This document shows, in pieces, positions 45,760-56,121 of a stretch of DNA of 64,000 nt. Location of the stretch: NCBI RefSeq assembly GCF_010120715.1, contig NZ_CP047591.1, positions 2,418,001 to 2,482,000 on the forward strand. Direction: 5' to 3'. The number at the start of each line of letters is the position of its first letter. The first letter of the stretch is position 1. The position numbers were made by a program, and so were the translations under genes. The stretch is from Aminipila terrae (GTDB lineage Bacteria; Bacillota; Clostridia; Peptostreptococcales; Anaerovoracaceae). The notes under the pieces are model-generated. The model was not told the DNA's origin. It saw nothing but the letters and a program-made list of their open reading frames with translations, and searched no databases.

Positions 45760-48029
45760 ATGAGAAATTCCTTTGTAAAAAAAACTATAATAACCGTTTT
45801 AATCATAAGCATTATACCTTTTGCTATTTTTACAGCCATTCTAATCAATACAGTACAGTCTTTTGAAGAAGAAAGAATTGAAGACAGTCTGAATATGATT
45901 ATTTCAGAAAAAGTGCAGACAATGAAAAAAGATTTGCAGAAGGTGGAAAGTGAAGTGAATAATCTTGCCCAGTGGGCTCAAGCTGCAGAAGATTATAAAG
46001 TAGACACAACCAGACTTTCCCAAGATTATAAAAGAAACGAAAATCAGGTTCTTGAGGCACCAGGAAAAGAAACAAGCACGTATCTGCCAAGTAACATCAG
46101 TCTGGACCGTGATATTGCAGCAGAGATTATGCAGACAGAATCCATCGTTCCAGCCATGAAAAATATGGTGCAAAACAATAAAGAGCTGGCTTATGTATAT
46201 ATTGTTACTGGCAGAGGCTTTATGAGAGTGTACCCTTATCTGGATAACTCTATTTTTGCTCCTGACCATGATCAGAGGGTAGACCCATTTTATACTATTG
46301 CCAATGAAAAGAATCATTTAAATAGCACAAACTGGACAAAAACCTATTATGACTACGGGGGAATGGTTGGATTATTACCTGTTCCAAATCCTATTATAAA
46401 AAAGACGGAACACCAGGAGGAGTTGTTTGCGCAGATGTGATTCTTAATAAACTGGTACAGTCAATTGTTGATTTTCGCATAGGTAATAGTGGATTTGCAT
46501 TTGTTATAGATGAAAACGGTGGCGTGATTTATCACCCGGACATGCTGGATATAAAAGGGAAAATGGGAGACACCTTCCAGACAAAATATACAGAGAATTA
46601 CAAGGGAAGTTCCATAAGAAAACAGATTTTAAAAGAAATGCAGCAAAAGGATTCAGGACTGGTAAGCTTTAATGAAGATGGAAAGAAAAAAGCTATTGTA
46701 TTTGAAAAACTGGATACAATCGACTGGATTATCGGTATAGAAATAGACAAGGAGGAATACTCCGTAGGGAAAGAGTATCTAACTATTGGTGTATGGGCCT
46801 CCATAATTATCCTGTTACTTCTGATGATATTTCTTGGATCAGTGCTATCAAAGAGAATCAGTGCACCCATACTGCAGCTGACAGAAGATGTAAAGAAAAT
46901 GGATGAAGGTAATCTGATTCCACTGTCTGTAAAATCCCAGGATGAAATAGGTATGCTGGCAAAAGCTTTCAATAATATGAGTGAAAAAATCAGTGAGTAT
47001 ACAGGAGAACTGATTTACAGCAAAAATCAATTAGAATCTGTCTTTAACAGTATTGATGATACCATGATGATTCTGGATATGGATTATCAGATTAAAAAAA
47101 GTAATAAAATCATAATAGGACAATCTGAAAAAGAGCCATGTTATAAAGCTGTCAGGAGGCAGGATACCCCTTGTAAAAACTGTCCTGTACGAGAAACAAT
47201 AAAACACCTGTATCAGCATAAATCGGAAGTGGCATGCAATGAGGATATCTTTCAGGTGGCCAGCTATCCTGTGTTTGATGAATCCAATCAACTAAAAGAA
47301 ATTGTAGTATTTGAAAAAAGTGTTACAAATCAGAAAATAATGGAGAAAGAGTTGTTTCAGACAGAGAAAATGGCTGTAATCGGGCAAATGGTTGCGGGAG
47401 TAACTCACGAACTGAAAAGTCCTCTGTCTGTGATAAAAGGGGCTTCTTTTTTACTGAAAAATGGGGTAGAAGGAGAGGAACAGGAAGAAGTAATTGATGA
47501 AATAGACGCAAACATTACAAGAGCAGAAAAGATTGTATATAATATGCTGGACTTTTCAAAATCCTCCTGGGGTGAAGATAAAGTTCACGACAGCAGAAAA
47601 TTAATTGATCAGATTTATATGCTGGTAAGGCAGGAGTGTGTGAGAAAAGGAATAAATGTATATATAAAGACAGAAGATGAACCTGTTACAATTTTTGGTA
47701 ACAGTGATTCTTTTAAAAATATGTTCCTGAATATTATTACAAACGCCATGGAGGCTATGGACAAAGGTGGCAGTCTGAATATAACTGCCAGTTATATAGA
47801 CGAGAACCGAACTTGTTTGAATTTTAAAAACACCGGAGAGAGAATACTGGAAGAGAACCTTGGAAAGATATTTGAACCTTTTTTTACAACAAAAGAAAGA
47901 GGAACAGGACTGGGGCTCTGGTTGGTCTATAAAGAAGTCATAAGAAATAAAGGAAGTATAAAGGTGAAAAATATGGCAGATGGAGTTGATGTGGAACTCA
48001 TTTTGCCTTCTAAGCCTTTGGAAGATTAA
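45760..48029 (+). CDS. Membrane sensor histidine kinase (Cache-HAMP-PAS-HisKA), frameshifted
   Basis: A 756-residue sensor after one base is restored. Order: membrane helix (about 8-28), extracellular Cache-type domain, second membrane helix (IIILLLLMIFLGSVL), HAMP (ISAPILQLTEDVKKMD), a PAS domain with clustered cysteines (PCYKAVRRQDTPCKNCPVRE), phospho-acceptor helix with the histidine in GVTHELKSPLSVIKG, and ATPase motifs NIITNAMEAM and GTGLGLWLVYKEV. The frame breaks at six A (46398-46403); a seventh gives IIKKDGTPGGVVCADVILNK. The cysteines could make the PAS domain redox- or metal-sensitive. It is paired with the sigma-54 activator directly downstream. Confidence 0.9.
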
Positions 48030-48047
48030 GGGGATAAAGAGGTTAAT

Positions 48048-49433
48048 ATGTATAGAATATTAATGATAGACGATGATAAAAGTTTTTTGAAAATATATTC
48101 AAAGATTATTGCCAGCAACGGATATTATGTTCAGGCTAAGTCAGATATATGGGAAGCCATGGCTTTATTGGAAAAAGAAAGTTTTAATATTGTCATTCTG
48201 GATGTGGTCATGCCTCAAATGAATGGGGTAGATCTGCTGAAAAAAATAAAGGAGAAAAACTCTGAACAGCTGGTCATGATGCTCACTGGAGAAGGGTCTA
48301 TTGCCGGAGCGGTAGAATCTATGGAGAATGGTGCCTATACTTATATGATAAAACCATTTGAAATAGACCAGCTGATTTTAAATATAAAAAAGGCAGAAGA
48401 GTTTTTAAAACTGAATGATGAGAACGTAAAGTTAAGAACACAGCTGAATGATATGACACGGAATATTGCAGTAGTAGGAAACTATGAAGCCATGGATTCT
48501 TTAAAAAAACAAATAAAGCAGATTGCACCTACAAATTCTAGTGTACTTATCACTGGAGAGAGTGGTACGGGAAAAGAAATTATTGCAAATCTGCTGCATT
48601 ATAACAGTGATCGGCGAGAGGGTCCGCTAATTAAAGTAAATTGCTCAGCATTAGCAGAAAACATATTGGAGAGTGAATTATTCGGCCATGAGAAAGGTGC
48701 TTTTACAGGGGCCATAGCCACCAAAAAGGGACGCTTTGAAATGGCTACAGGAGGAACCTTATTTCTGGATGAAATCGGGGATATGCCCTATGCCCTTCAA
48801 AGTAAACTTTTGCGTGTATTGCAGGAAAAAGAAATCGAACGAGTGGGAGGAACCAAAACAATAAAGGTGGATTTCAGATTAATTTGTGCCACCAATAAAA
48901 ATTTAGAGGAAGAGATAACAAAGAATCGTTTTAGGGAAGACCTTTATTTCAGAATCAATGTGGTTCCTCTGACCACGACTCCACTAAGGGAAAGAAAGGA
49001 TGACATTCTTCCCATCATGGAATATTATCTGGATTACTATGCGGATGAAATGAGCAAGAGCAAGGTGAAAATCAGTGACCAGGCAAAACGGGTCCTTACG
49101 GGCTATTCCTGGCGGGGAAACGTAAGAGAACTGAAAAATATGGCAGAAAGATTAATTGTATTTTCCAGTGGGGAGGATATTCAGGAATATATGCTTCCCA
49201 AAGAGGTAAGGCAACCAGTAAAAGTGCTGCAGGAAGAAGAAAATAGTTCTGAAAGTATAAATTTAAGAACTGCACGAAATCAATTTGAAAAACAGTTTAT
49301 TACAGAAATGCTTATTAAGAATAATGGAAATATAACGGCTACTGCTGAACAGATTGGTATAGCCAGAAAAAATCTTCAGGCCAAAATAAAACTGCTGAAG
49401 GTAGACAAAGCAGAATTGAAAAATGAAGTGTAA
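48048..49433 (+). CDS. NtrC-type sigma-54 response regulator
   Basis: A 461-residue enhancer-binding protein. The receiver domain has acidic residues at IDDDKS, the phospho-acceptor Asp52 in VILDVVMPQMNG, and Lys in YMIKPFEID. The AAA+ domain has GESGTGKE as Walker A, the sigma-54 contact loop ESELFGHEKGAFTGA and GGTLFLDEIGDM. The C-terminal Fis-type helix-turn-helix is GNITATAEQIGIARKNLQ. It is activated by the kinase before it and most likely drives the sigma-54 promoter found 184 bases downstream of its stop codon. Confidence 0.95.
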   Translation: MYRILMIDDDKSFLKIYSKIIASNGYYVQAKSDIWEAMALLEKESFNIVILDVVMPQMNGVDLLKKIKEKNSEQLVMMLTGEGSIAGAVESMENGAYTYMIKPFEIDQLILNIKKAEEFLKLNDENVKLRTQLNDMTRNIAVVGNYEAMDSLKKQIKQIAPTNSSVLITGESGTGKEIIANLLHYNSDRREGPLIKVNCSALAENILESELFGHEKGAFTGAIATKKGRFEMATGGTLFLDEIGDMPYALQSKLLRVLQEKEIERVGGTKTIKVDFRLICATNKNLEEEITKNRFREDLYFRINVVPLTTTPLRERKDDILPIMEYYLDYYADEMSKSKVKISDQAKRVLTGYSWRGNVRELKNMAERLIVFSSGEDIQEYMLPKEVRQPVKVLQEEENSSESINLRTARNQFEKQFITEMLIKNNGNITATAEQIGIARKNLQAKIKLLKVDKAELKNEV

Positions 49434-49450
49434 CAACAATCATGCATGGC

Positions 49451-49489
49451 TGCTACAAAAAAGTAGCCGTCGGGTATGAAAAGGTAGCA
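49451..49489. promoter_or_regulatory. Likely enhancer site for the NtrC-type regulator
   Basis: TGCTAC-AAAAAA-GTAGCC (49451-49468) is an inverted repeat, and a further half-site GTAGCA lies at 49484-49489. It is 150-170 bases upstream of the sigma-54 promoter, the usual distance for enhancer binding. No T run follows, which argues against a terminator for the preceding gene. Confidence 0.6.
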
Positions 49490-49616
49490 CTTTTCTCTGG
49501 TTTATTTTTGTGTAGTTGAACAGGTCCAGTGGACTCATTAAATTTGAACATGGAGATTCCTTTAAATAAGTGCACATGAAAATTTTTTTGTATAAATAAT
49601 TAAAACGAATGAAAGA

Positions 49617-49632
49617 TGGCATCGATATTGCT
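49617..49632 (+). promoter_or_regulatory. Sigma-54 promoter of the permease operon
   Basis: TGGCAT (-24) at 49617-49622, five bases, then TTGCT (-12) at 49628-49632, matching the TGGCAY-N5-TTGCW consensus. The permease start codon lies 69 bases downstream. Confidence 0.85.
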
Positions 49633-49700
49633 TTTTATAAATTATATAAAAAGCTTTTTTATTATTTTTATTTCGTTTTTATGAAGAAAGGAGAATTTTC

Positions 49701-51045
49701 ATGAGTGAGCAGACAAAGAATACAAATTCTGATCAACATTTGAAACGTGTGCTTAAACTTAAAGACTTAGCCATTTATGGAATCGCTTTTATGACTCCTA
49801 TTGCACCGGCATATATTTATGGCAGTGCTTCAGTGACTACAGGGGGACTCTGGCAATGGCTTATCTGGTTGCCATGGTTGCCATGCTTTTTACGGCTACA
49901 AGTTATGGCAGAATGGCAGGAGCTTTTCCTGTGGCTGGCTCCACCTATTCTTATACTCAGAAGGGCATTAATCACCACTTAGGGTTCTTTGCAGGATGGG
50001 CAATCTATCTGGATTATGTACTGGTACCCCTCATTGTATTTATTACAGGGGCTCTTTATGCCAATGCTGCTGTACCGGAGGTACCGTATTTTGTATGGGT
50101 ATTAATCATAGCCGGTGTAGTAACTGTAGTTAACTGTATTGGTGTTCAGATGGCTGCCAAGACAAACCTGGTTCTTGTGGCAGTTATGGGGCTATTGTGC
50201 TGATGTTTATCATAGTGTGCGCCAAGGCTGTTCTTGGAGGTGCTGGTGAAGGAACACTGATTTCATCAAGACCGTTTTTTAATCCAGGAGTAACAAATGT
50301 TAATGTACTTGTGGCCGGGGGCGCTTTAGCTTGTTTTTCTTTCCTTGGTTTTGATTCCATTACTACTATGGCAGAAGAAGCAATAGAACCTAAAAAGGAT
50401 ATTGGCAGGGCAGCAATTATTGCCTGCGTTGCAGGAGGACTTATATTCATAGTACAGGCTTATGTAGCCCAGCTGGCATGGCCAGATTATACAACTTTTA
50501 AAAGTGCAGATACCGCTTTGTTTGAGGTTGCACAAATGGCAGGTGGAACTATTATGTCAGGACTTTATACTTTTGCAGTAATTCTGTCAACCTTTACAGC
50601 AGGTATTGCAGGTCAGTCCAGTGCAGCCAGACTGATGTATGGGATGGGACGTGATGAAGTACTTCCTAAAAAATTCTTTACCTATCTTCATCCTAAATTT
50701 CAGACCCCTGTATTAAATATAATGATTATGTGTATTATCGGGGTTGTTGGTTCTTTACTTTTGAACCTGACCTTGGTTTGTGAATTAATGAACTTCGGAG
50801 GGTTATTTGGGTTTATGTGTGTAAACCTGTCCGTAATCGTTTATTTCTTCTTCCGTAAAAGAGAGAGAAATGTTATAAAATACTTTATTTTGCCTGCGTT
50901 GGGCTTTATTATCTGCTGTTATTTATGGCTACACCTTTCAAAATTATCATTTATTGTAGGCTTTAGCTGGCTTCTGATAGGTCTGATCTTTGCCGCAATT
51001 TCAACTAAAGGATTTAAGATTAAACCTAAAATTTATGAAGAGTAA
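49701..51045 (+). CDS. APC-family amino acid/amine permease, two frameshifts
   Basis: A membrane permease of about 448 residues once two bases are restored. It opens with LKLKDLAIYGIAFMTPIAPAYIYG, the helix 1 region that binds substrate in APC proteins. SYGRMAGAFPVAGSTYSYTQ and FLGFDSITTMAEEA are also typical. Frame breaks lie at five G (49842-49846; a sixth gives SVTTGGTLAMAYLVAMVAM) and four G (50188-50191; a fifth gives VAVMGAIVLMFIIV). It is driven by a sigma-54 promoter and followed by a cysteine hydrolase, so it probably imports that enzyme's substrate or a precursor. Substrate unknown. Confidence 0.87.
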
Positions 51046-51102
51046 ATAAATCAAAAAATAAAAATTATTGTATATAAAGTCGTAGGACTAAAGGAGGATA
51101 AA

Positions 51103-51804
51103 ATGAAACCTAATCCAAAATACATATCATACTATTATGAAACCATGACGGAATGGCCCGATATTATTGTGGATCCGAAAAAAACAGCGCTTTTAATTGT
51201 TGATATGCAGAAAGAATTTGTATCAAGAGAAATAGGGGAGTCTGTTACTTTCAGGGAAATGGGGGAATGGGAAAGATGGTTGCCTTTCCATGACAGACTG
51301 GATGAAACAGTGATTCCCAATAATGTAAAACTACTGGAATATTTCAGAGAGAAGGATATGACAGTTACCTTCGGCCGTATTGCCTGCTTAAGACCTGATG
51401 GGGAAGACCGTACCCCTGTGCAGAAAACAGAAGGCTGGAATGGTATTTTTCTTTATGTAAACACGGAAGAGGCAGAAATGATAGATGAATTAAAACCTCT
51501 TCCAAGTGAAATAGTAGTAAACAAAACTACTGACAGTGTGGTATCAGGAACAAACTATTCCAGATTAATAAGAAATATAGGTATTGATACTGTAGTAGTG
51601 ACAGGTATTGTTACAGACCAGTGTGTAGCAGGCACAGTAAGAGGCCTTGCCGACGATGGATTCAAGGTAATATGCGTGGAGGACGCCTGCGCAGCATCCT
51701 GTATGGAACTTCATGATGCAGAGCTGAAAATCATGAATAACTTATATTGCAATGTATTAAGCACAGAAGAAACCATAGGTGTTTTAGAAGGAAAATTAAA
51801 ATAA
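51103..51804 (+). CDS. Isochorismatase-family cysteine hydrolase
   Basis: A cytoplasmic amidohydrolase of 233 residues. The catalytic triad is visible: Asp in ALLIVDMQKEF, Lys in VVNKTTDS and Cys in GIVTDQCVAGTVRGL. The family includes N-carbamoylsarcosine amidase, ureidoacrylate and biuret hydrolases and nicotinamidase; the sequence does not decide between them. AAAGGAGG precedes the ATG. It follows the APC permease by 57 bases under the same sigma-54 promoter, which suggests uptake and hydrolysis of an amide or carbamoyl compound as a nitrogen source. Confidence 0.85.
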   Translation: MKPNPKYISYYYETMTEWPDIIVDPKKTALLIVDMQKEFVSREIGESVTFREMGEWERWLPFHDRLDETVIPNNVKLLEYFREKDMTVTFGRIACLRPDGEDRTPVQKTEGWNGIFLYVNTEEAEMIDELKPLPSEIVVNKTTDSVVSGTNYSRLIRNIGIDTVVVTGIVTDQCVAGTVRGLADDGFKVICVEDACAASCMELHDAELKIMNNLYCNVLSTEETIGVLEGKLK

Positions 51805-51836
51805 AGAAACCACATAAGAATGCAAAGGTTCTTATG

Positions 51837-51874
51837 AAAAATCTGTCTGATCATTCATCGGACAGATTTTTTTT
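51837..51874 (+). terminator. Intrinsic terminator after the hydrolase gene
   Basis: AAAAATCTGTC (51837-51847) and GACAGATTTTT (51861-51871) with a T run. A smaller hairpin, CATAAGAA/TTCTTATG, lies just before it. Confidence 0.85.
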
Positions 51875-51900
51875 GTAGAATTTTAAATTATATGATAAAA

Positions 51901-51917
51901 TTAAGGAAATCTTAAGG
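51901..51917. repeat. TTAAGG direct repeats upstream of dlt
   Basis: TTAAGG occurs at 51901 and again at 51912, eleven bases apart and 97 bases before dltA. Direct repeats spaced one helical turn are typical of OmpR-type regulators, which control dlt operons in several Gram-positive bacteria. The site is short, so this is tentative. Confidence 0.3.
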
Positions 51918-52013
51918 TTTGGTAAATATTAGCGTAAGATTTGACCTCTATATTAATAATTAAAATTACAAAAATAATGGTGAATAGAGATTTTAAGGGG
52001 GAAAACAACGAAA

Positions 52014-53537
52014 ATGAATATACTTGAGAAAGTAAGACATTATGCATGTATACAGCCTCTTGCAAAAGCAATGGTATCCGATGAAGAGGAGATAACTTAC
52101 CAGCAGCTGGATCTGCTGTCTGATTATCTTGCCACCTATCTGGAGCAGATTTGCGGTGAAAATAGAGAGCCCATAGCAGTCTATGGACATAAATCGGTAT
52201 ATATGCTTATTTGTATGTTAGCCTGTGTAAAGTCAGGCCGGGCTTATTGCCCAATAGATGTTTCTGTCCCTGATATGCGTACACAGCTGATTTTAAATAA
52301 AATGGAGTCTCCAGTAGTGCTGGCTACAGAGGATTTGAACTGCGAATCTCACAGAATCATTGATAAAGAAGAGATAAAGCGGATTATTGAGCTACAGACA
52401 AAGGGGATTTCTTCTGATAAATGGGTAAAAGCTGATGAAACATTTTATATTATATTTACCTCAGGAAGCACAGGAGAGCCAAAGGGAGTACAGATTACCT
52501 CCAATTGTTTAAATAACTATCTGGACTGGTCTGTTATGCTTGGAAGTACCTGGAAGGATAAGATTGGAAATGTCTTTTTAAATCAGGCACCTTTTTCCTT
52601 TGATTTATCTGTTATGGATTTATATACCTGTTTAGCCAGCGGAGGTACTTTATGGGCACTGACTAAATCTGTACAAAGCGATTTTAAGTTGTTGATGGAA
52701 TCCTTAGGCAATTCCCATGCGGGGATTTGGGTTTCTACTCCTTCTTTTGCAGAGATTTGCCTTGCTGACAAGCAGTTCAATGAGGCTTTGATGCCGGACC
52801 TTCAGATTTTTTTGTTCTGCGGGGAAACCTTAACAAAGGATACAGCAGCAAAGCTGCTGGAACGATTTCCTCGTGCCAGTGTTATCAATACCTATGGCCC
52901 GACAGAATCAACGGTAGCAGTTACAGATGTTACCATTACCAGGGAAATCTGTGCAGCCCACAGTTCACTTCCTGTTGGAAAATCAAAGCCGGGGACGATT
53001 ATAGAAATTAGAAATGATACAGGACAAGTAGTTAAAGACGGAGAAAAAGGCGAAATCGTTATTATTGGAAATACGGTAAGCAGTGGGTATTATAAGTCGC
53101 CAGAGTTAAGCCAGAAAGCTTTTTTTGAAGAAGAAAAAGGAAGTCATATATTAAGGGGATATCATACTGGAGATGAAGGGTATCAAAAGGATGGAATGCT
53201 TTACTATTGTGGGAGAATGGATTTACAAGTAAAACTGCATGGCTATCGTATTGAAATTGAAGATATTGAGAATAATCTTTTAAAGCTGGGAGAAATACAA
53301 AGAGCAGTGGTTATACCTAATATCAGCAGGGAAGGTAAAACAAAGAGTTTATCAGCTTATGTAATATATAAGGGTATGATTAGTGAACCTTTCAATACAG
53401 CACTAGAATTAAAAGAGAAATTGAAAGAGTTTCTTCCGGATTATATGATACCTAAAAAGTTTGTCTTTTTAGATGAGTTCCCAATTACCAATAATGGTAA
53501 AATCGATAGAAAGCTTTTAGGGGGGCTGTCAAAGTGA
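52014..53537 (+). CDS. dltA: D-alanine--D-alanyl carrier protein ligase
   Basis: This adenylating enzyme activates D-alanine and loads it on the DltC carrier. 507 residues, normal for DltA. AMP-binding motifs are IIFTSGSTGEPKG, NTYGPTESTVAVT and YHTGDEG; the C-terminal lysine lies in TNNGKIDRKLL. It is the first gene of dltABCD-X. AGGGGGAAAA lies upstream of the ATG. The stop overlaps the dltB start. Confidence 0.95.
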   Translation: MNILEKVRHYACIQPLAKAMVSDEEEITYQQLDLLSDYLATYLEQICGENREPIAVYGHKSVYMLICMLACVKSGRAYCPIDVSVPDMRTQLILNKMESPVVLATEDLNCESHRIIDKEEIKRIIELQTKGISSDKWVKADETFYIIFTSGSTGEPKGVQITSNCLNNYLDWSVMLGSTWKDKIGNVFLNQAPFSFDLSVMDLYTCLASGGTLWALTKSVQSDFKLLMESLGNSHAGIWVSTPSFAEICLADKQFNEALMPDLQIFLFCGETLTKDTAAKLLERFPRASVINTYGPTESTVAVTDVTITREICAAHSSLPVGKSKPGTIIEIRNDTGQVVKDGEKGEIVIIGNTVSSGYYKSPELSQKAFFEEEKGSHILRGYHTGDEGYQKDGMLYYCGRMDLQVKLHGYRIEIEDIENNLLKLGEIQRAVVIPNISREGKTKSLSAYVIYKGMISEPFNTALELKEKLKEFLPDYMIPKKFVFLDEFPITNNGKIDRKLLGGLSK

Positions 53538-54697
53538 CACTGTACGGAGGATATTTATTTTATACATGTTTGATATTGGCTCTTATTCCGGCAATATTAC
53601 TTGGAGTTATGCAAAAACCTCTCAGACTTTATACCTTAGGAATATCTATAGTATTTATCTGTCTGGTTTTGGCAGGGGATATAAAGCAGTTATTGTGTTT
53701 CAGCGGTTTCTTTTTAGCAGAGCTTGCCATAGTGAAAGGATATCTGCTTTTAAGAATTAAATATGGGCGTAATGAAAAATTATATTATATTACAGTATTT
53801 CTCAGCATTTTACCGCTTATTTTAAATAAATGCTCACCGATTTTTAACTTGAATGTTTTTGGAATAATAGGCATTTCCTATTTAACTTTCAGGACTGTGC
53901 AAATGGTCATTGAGATTTATGATGGTATCATCACGGAAGTACCTGCCTTCGAATATGCTGGCTTTATATTATTTTTCCCGGCGTTGAGCTGCGGGCCTAT
54001 AGACCGAAGCAGGAGATTTCATGAAGACTGGGTAAAAGTCTATAAACGTGAAGAATATTTAGAATTAGTGGGCACAGGCTTATTTAAGATACTGCTTGGT
54101 CTAATTTATAAACTGATACTGGCAGTACAATTCTATAAATGGATGGGATTTTTTGACGGAAATCAATGGTACTGTGGTATAGGGTATGCATACCTGTATG
54201 GGTTTTATCTGTTCTTTGATTTTGCAGGATATAGCATGATGGCTGTGGGAACCAGCTATATATTAGGAATCCAGACACCTGATAACTTCAGAAGACCTTT
54301 TATTGCGAAAGATATGAGGGATTTCTGGGATCGTTGGCACATAAGTTTATCTTACTGGTTCAGAGATTTTATCTTTTCACGTTTTATAATGAAGTGTGTA
54401 AAGAAAAAATGGTTTGATACCAGGTTGCAAAGAGCTTCAGCAGGGTTTATAGTAAATATGTTTATAATGGGTATGTGGCATGGATTGACGATCTCCTACC
54501 TGTTATATGGATTGTATCATGGGGTGTTGTTAGCACTGACTGAGATATATCAAAAAAAATCACAGTTTTATAAGAAGAATAAGGACCAGAAAGCTTACAG
54601 GTTTATGTCATGGTTTGTTACATTACAGCTTGTAATGTTTGGATTCTTAATCTTCTCAGGGAAATTTGTGGAAATATTAAATTTAGGGGGAAACTAA
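53534..54697 (+). CDS. dltB: MBOAT-family D-alanyl transferase
   Basis: Membrane-bound O-acyltransferase of 387 residues with about eleven helices that takes D-alanine from DltC across the membrane. FFPALSCGPIDRSRRFHEDW and DMRDFWDRWHISLSYWFRDF are family signatures, and the catalytic histidine lies in GMWHGLTISYLLYGLYHG. The GTG start overlaps the dltA stop by four bases (GTGA). Confidence 0.95.
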   Translation: MTLYGGYLFYTCLILALIPAILLGVMQKPLRLYTLGISIVFICLVLAGDIKQLLCFSGFFLAELAIVKGYLLLRIKYGRNEKLYYITVFLSILPLILNKCSPIFNLNVFGIIGISYLTFRTVQMVIEIYDGIITEVPAFEYAGFILFFPALSCGPIDRSRRFHEDWVKVYKREEYLELVGTGLFKILLGLIYKLILAVQFYKWMGFFDGNQWYCGIGYAYLYGFYLFFDFAGYSMMAVGTSYILGIQTPDNFRRPFIAKDMRDFWDRWHISLSYWFRDFIFSRFIMKCVKKKWFDTRLQRASAGFIVNMFIMGMWHGLTISYLLYGLYHGVLLALTEIYQKKSQFYKKNKDQKAYRFMSWFVTLQLVMFGFLIFSGKFVEILNLGGN

Positions 54698-54698
54698 A

Positions 54699-54929
54699 AT
54701 GAAAGAAAAAATTTTGGATATGTTAGCAGAAATATGTGAGGATGATATTGTAAAAGAAAATCTGGATATTGATTTACTGAAAACAGATTTGTTAGATTCT
54801 CTTGGATTTGCAGAAATGCTTGCTCTGATAGAAGAAGATTTTGGCATAGTGCTGTCTCCATCCGAGTTTCAACGGGAGGATTTAAGCACACCTGCAAAAA
54901 TTATAGAGATTATAGAATCAAGAGGGTAA
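54699..54929 (+). CDS. dltC: D-alanyl carrier protein
   Basis: An acyl-carrier-type protein of 76 residues. The phosphopantetheine site is Ser34 in DLLDSLGFAEM. It starts two bases after dltB ends, with AGGGGG upstream. Confidence 0.95.
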   Translation: MKEKILDMLAEICEDDIVKENLDIDLLKTDLLDSLGFAEMLALIEEDFGIVLSPSEFQREDLSTPAKIIEIIESRG

Positions 54930-54933
54930 GACG

Positions 54934-56121
54934 GTGAAGAAGGTAAAGGCATTTATTATTGCATTGATGTTATTTTGCTTTACAGTATATGGGTTACATA
55001 TATATAGTATTCAAGCTATAGCATTAGATAACAATGCTTTTAGTACGTGGCCCAATAAGGCTAAATTTAACTCTCCAGATGCAATCAGAGCCAATTTAAA
55101 TTCAAATTCCATCGTAGTATTTGGCTCTTCTGAATTTGAACATGGACAGAGAACTATATATCATCCAAAAGCAATGTTTAAGGATTTTCAATTTAACCCC
55201 ATGCTGATTGGAGCAGGGTATTATCAATGTCTCGAACATGCGATTACCCTTGGGGCCGTAGGCAATGATATTCCCACGAAAAAAGTTGTATTATTATTAT
55301 CCCCTTCCTGGTTTAGAAAGGGAGGTGTTGTTAATACTGCTTTTGCTTCTCGGTTCTCAGAGGGAAGTTACATTGAGATGCTAAAAAATGATAAGATATC
55401 TCCTGAAACCAAGGAGTACATTAAAAACAGGACAGAAAAGCTGCTTCAGGTGGATCAGTCTACATTAAAACGTATTAATGTCTATAACCGTGTACTGATG
55501 GGTGATAACGCATCTGTTATGGACGATCTGAGTTATCATGTGTACGAAAATTACTTACTGGAGAAAGACCGCCAGGGGGTTATTATCCAGGCAAAACTTT
55601 TTAATCTGAAGTCTGATCAGAATAAAGATAATCATGACCGACAGATTGACTGGGGGGCCTATATGGATAAAGCACAGGCACAGGGGGAAAAATATAATAA
55701 CAATCCTTTTTATATGACCCCAAGAGGATTTATGAGAGCACAATACAAATTAAGCGGAAGAATAAGTCCTAACAAGAAACGTGTGGAAAATTGCTACGTA
55801 AAATCTGCTGAATACGATGATTTTAAGTGCTTTTTGGATTTATGCAAACAACTGAATGTGGAACCTTTAATTGTAGCACTTCCTGTGAATGGATACTACT
55901 ATGATTATTCAGGATTCCCTGCAAAGACAAGAACGCAATACTATGAAAAAATTAAAGCGATTACTAAAGAGTATGGAGTTCAGATGGTAGATTTGTCAAA
56001 TGAAGAATTTACTAAATACTTTTTTGAGGACGGCATACATCTTGGAGGAAAAGGATGGGTTACAGTCAATGAAGTACTTTACAACTTTTATAACAAAAAT
56101 GAAGAGCAGCCAGAAGTTTAA
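54934..56121 (+). CDS. dltD: Teichoic acid D-alanylation protein DltD
   Basis: A membrane-anchored extracytoplasmic protein of 395 residues needed for the last transfer to teichoic acid. N-terminal anchor at about 5-25. SIVVFGSSEFEHG carries the catalytic serine of the SGNH-like fold, and the Asp/His pair is in FFEDGIHLGGKGW. It starts at GTG, four bases after dltC. Its 3' end overlaps the small dltX gene by 23 bases. Confidence 0.93.
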   Translation: MKKVKAFIIALMLFCFTVYGLHIYSIQAIALDNNAFSTWPNKAKFNSPDAIRANLNSNSIVVFGSSEFEHGQRTIYHPKAMFKDFQFNPMLIGAGYYQCLEHAITLGAVGNDIPTKKVVLLLSPSWFRKGGVVNTAFASRFSEGSYIEMLKNDKISPETKEYIKNRTEKLLQVDQSTLKRINVYNRVLMGDNASVMDDLSYHVYENYLLEKDRQGVIIQAKLFNLKSDQNKDNHDRQIDWGAYMDKAQAQGEKYNNNPFYMTPRGFMRAQYKLSGRISPNKKRVENCYVKSAEYDDFKCFLDLCKQLNVEPLIVALPVNGYYYDYSGFPAKTRTQYYEKIKAITKEYGVQMVDLSNEEFTKYFFEDGIHLGGKGWVTVNEVLYNFYNKNEEQPEV

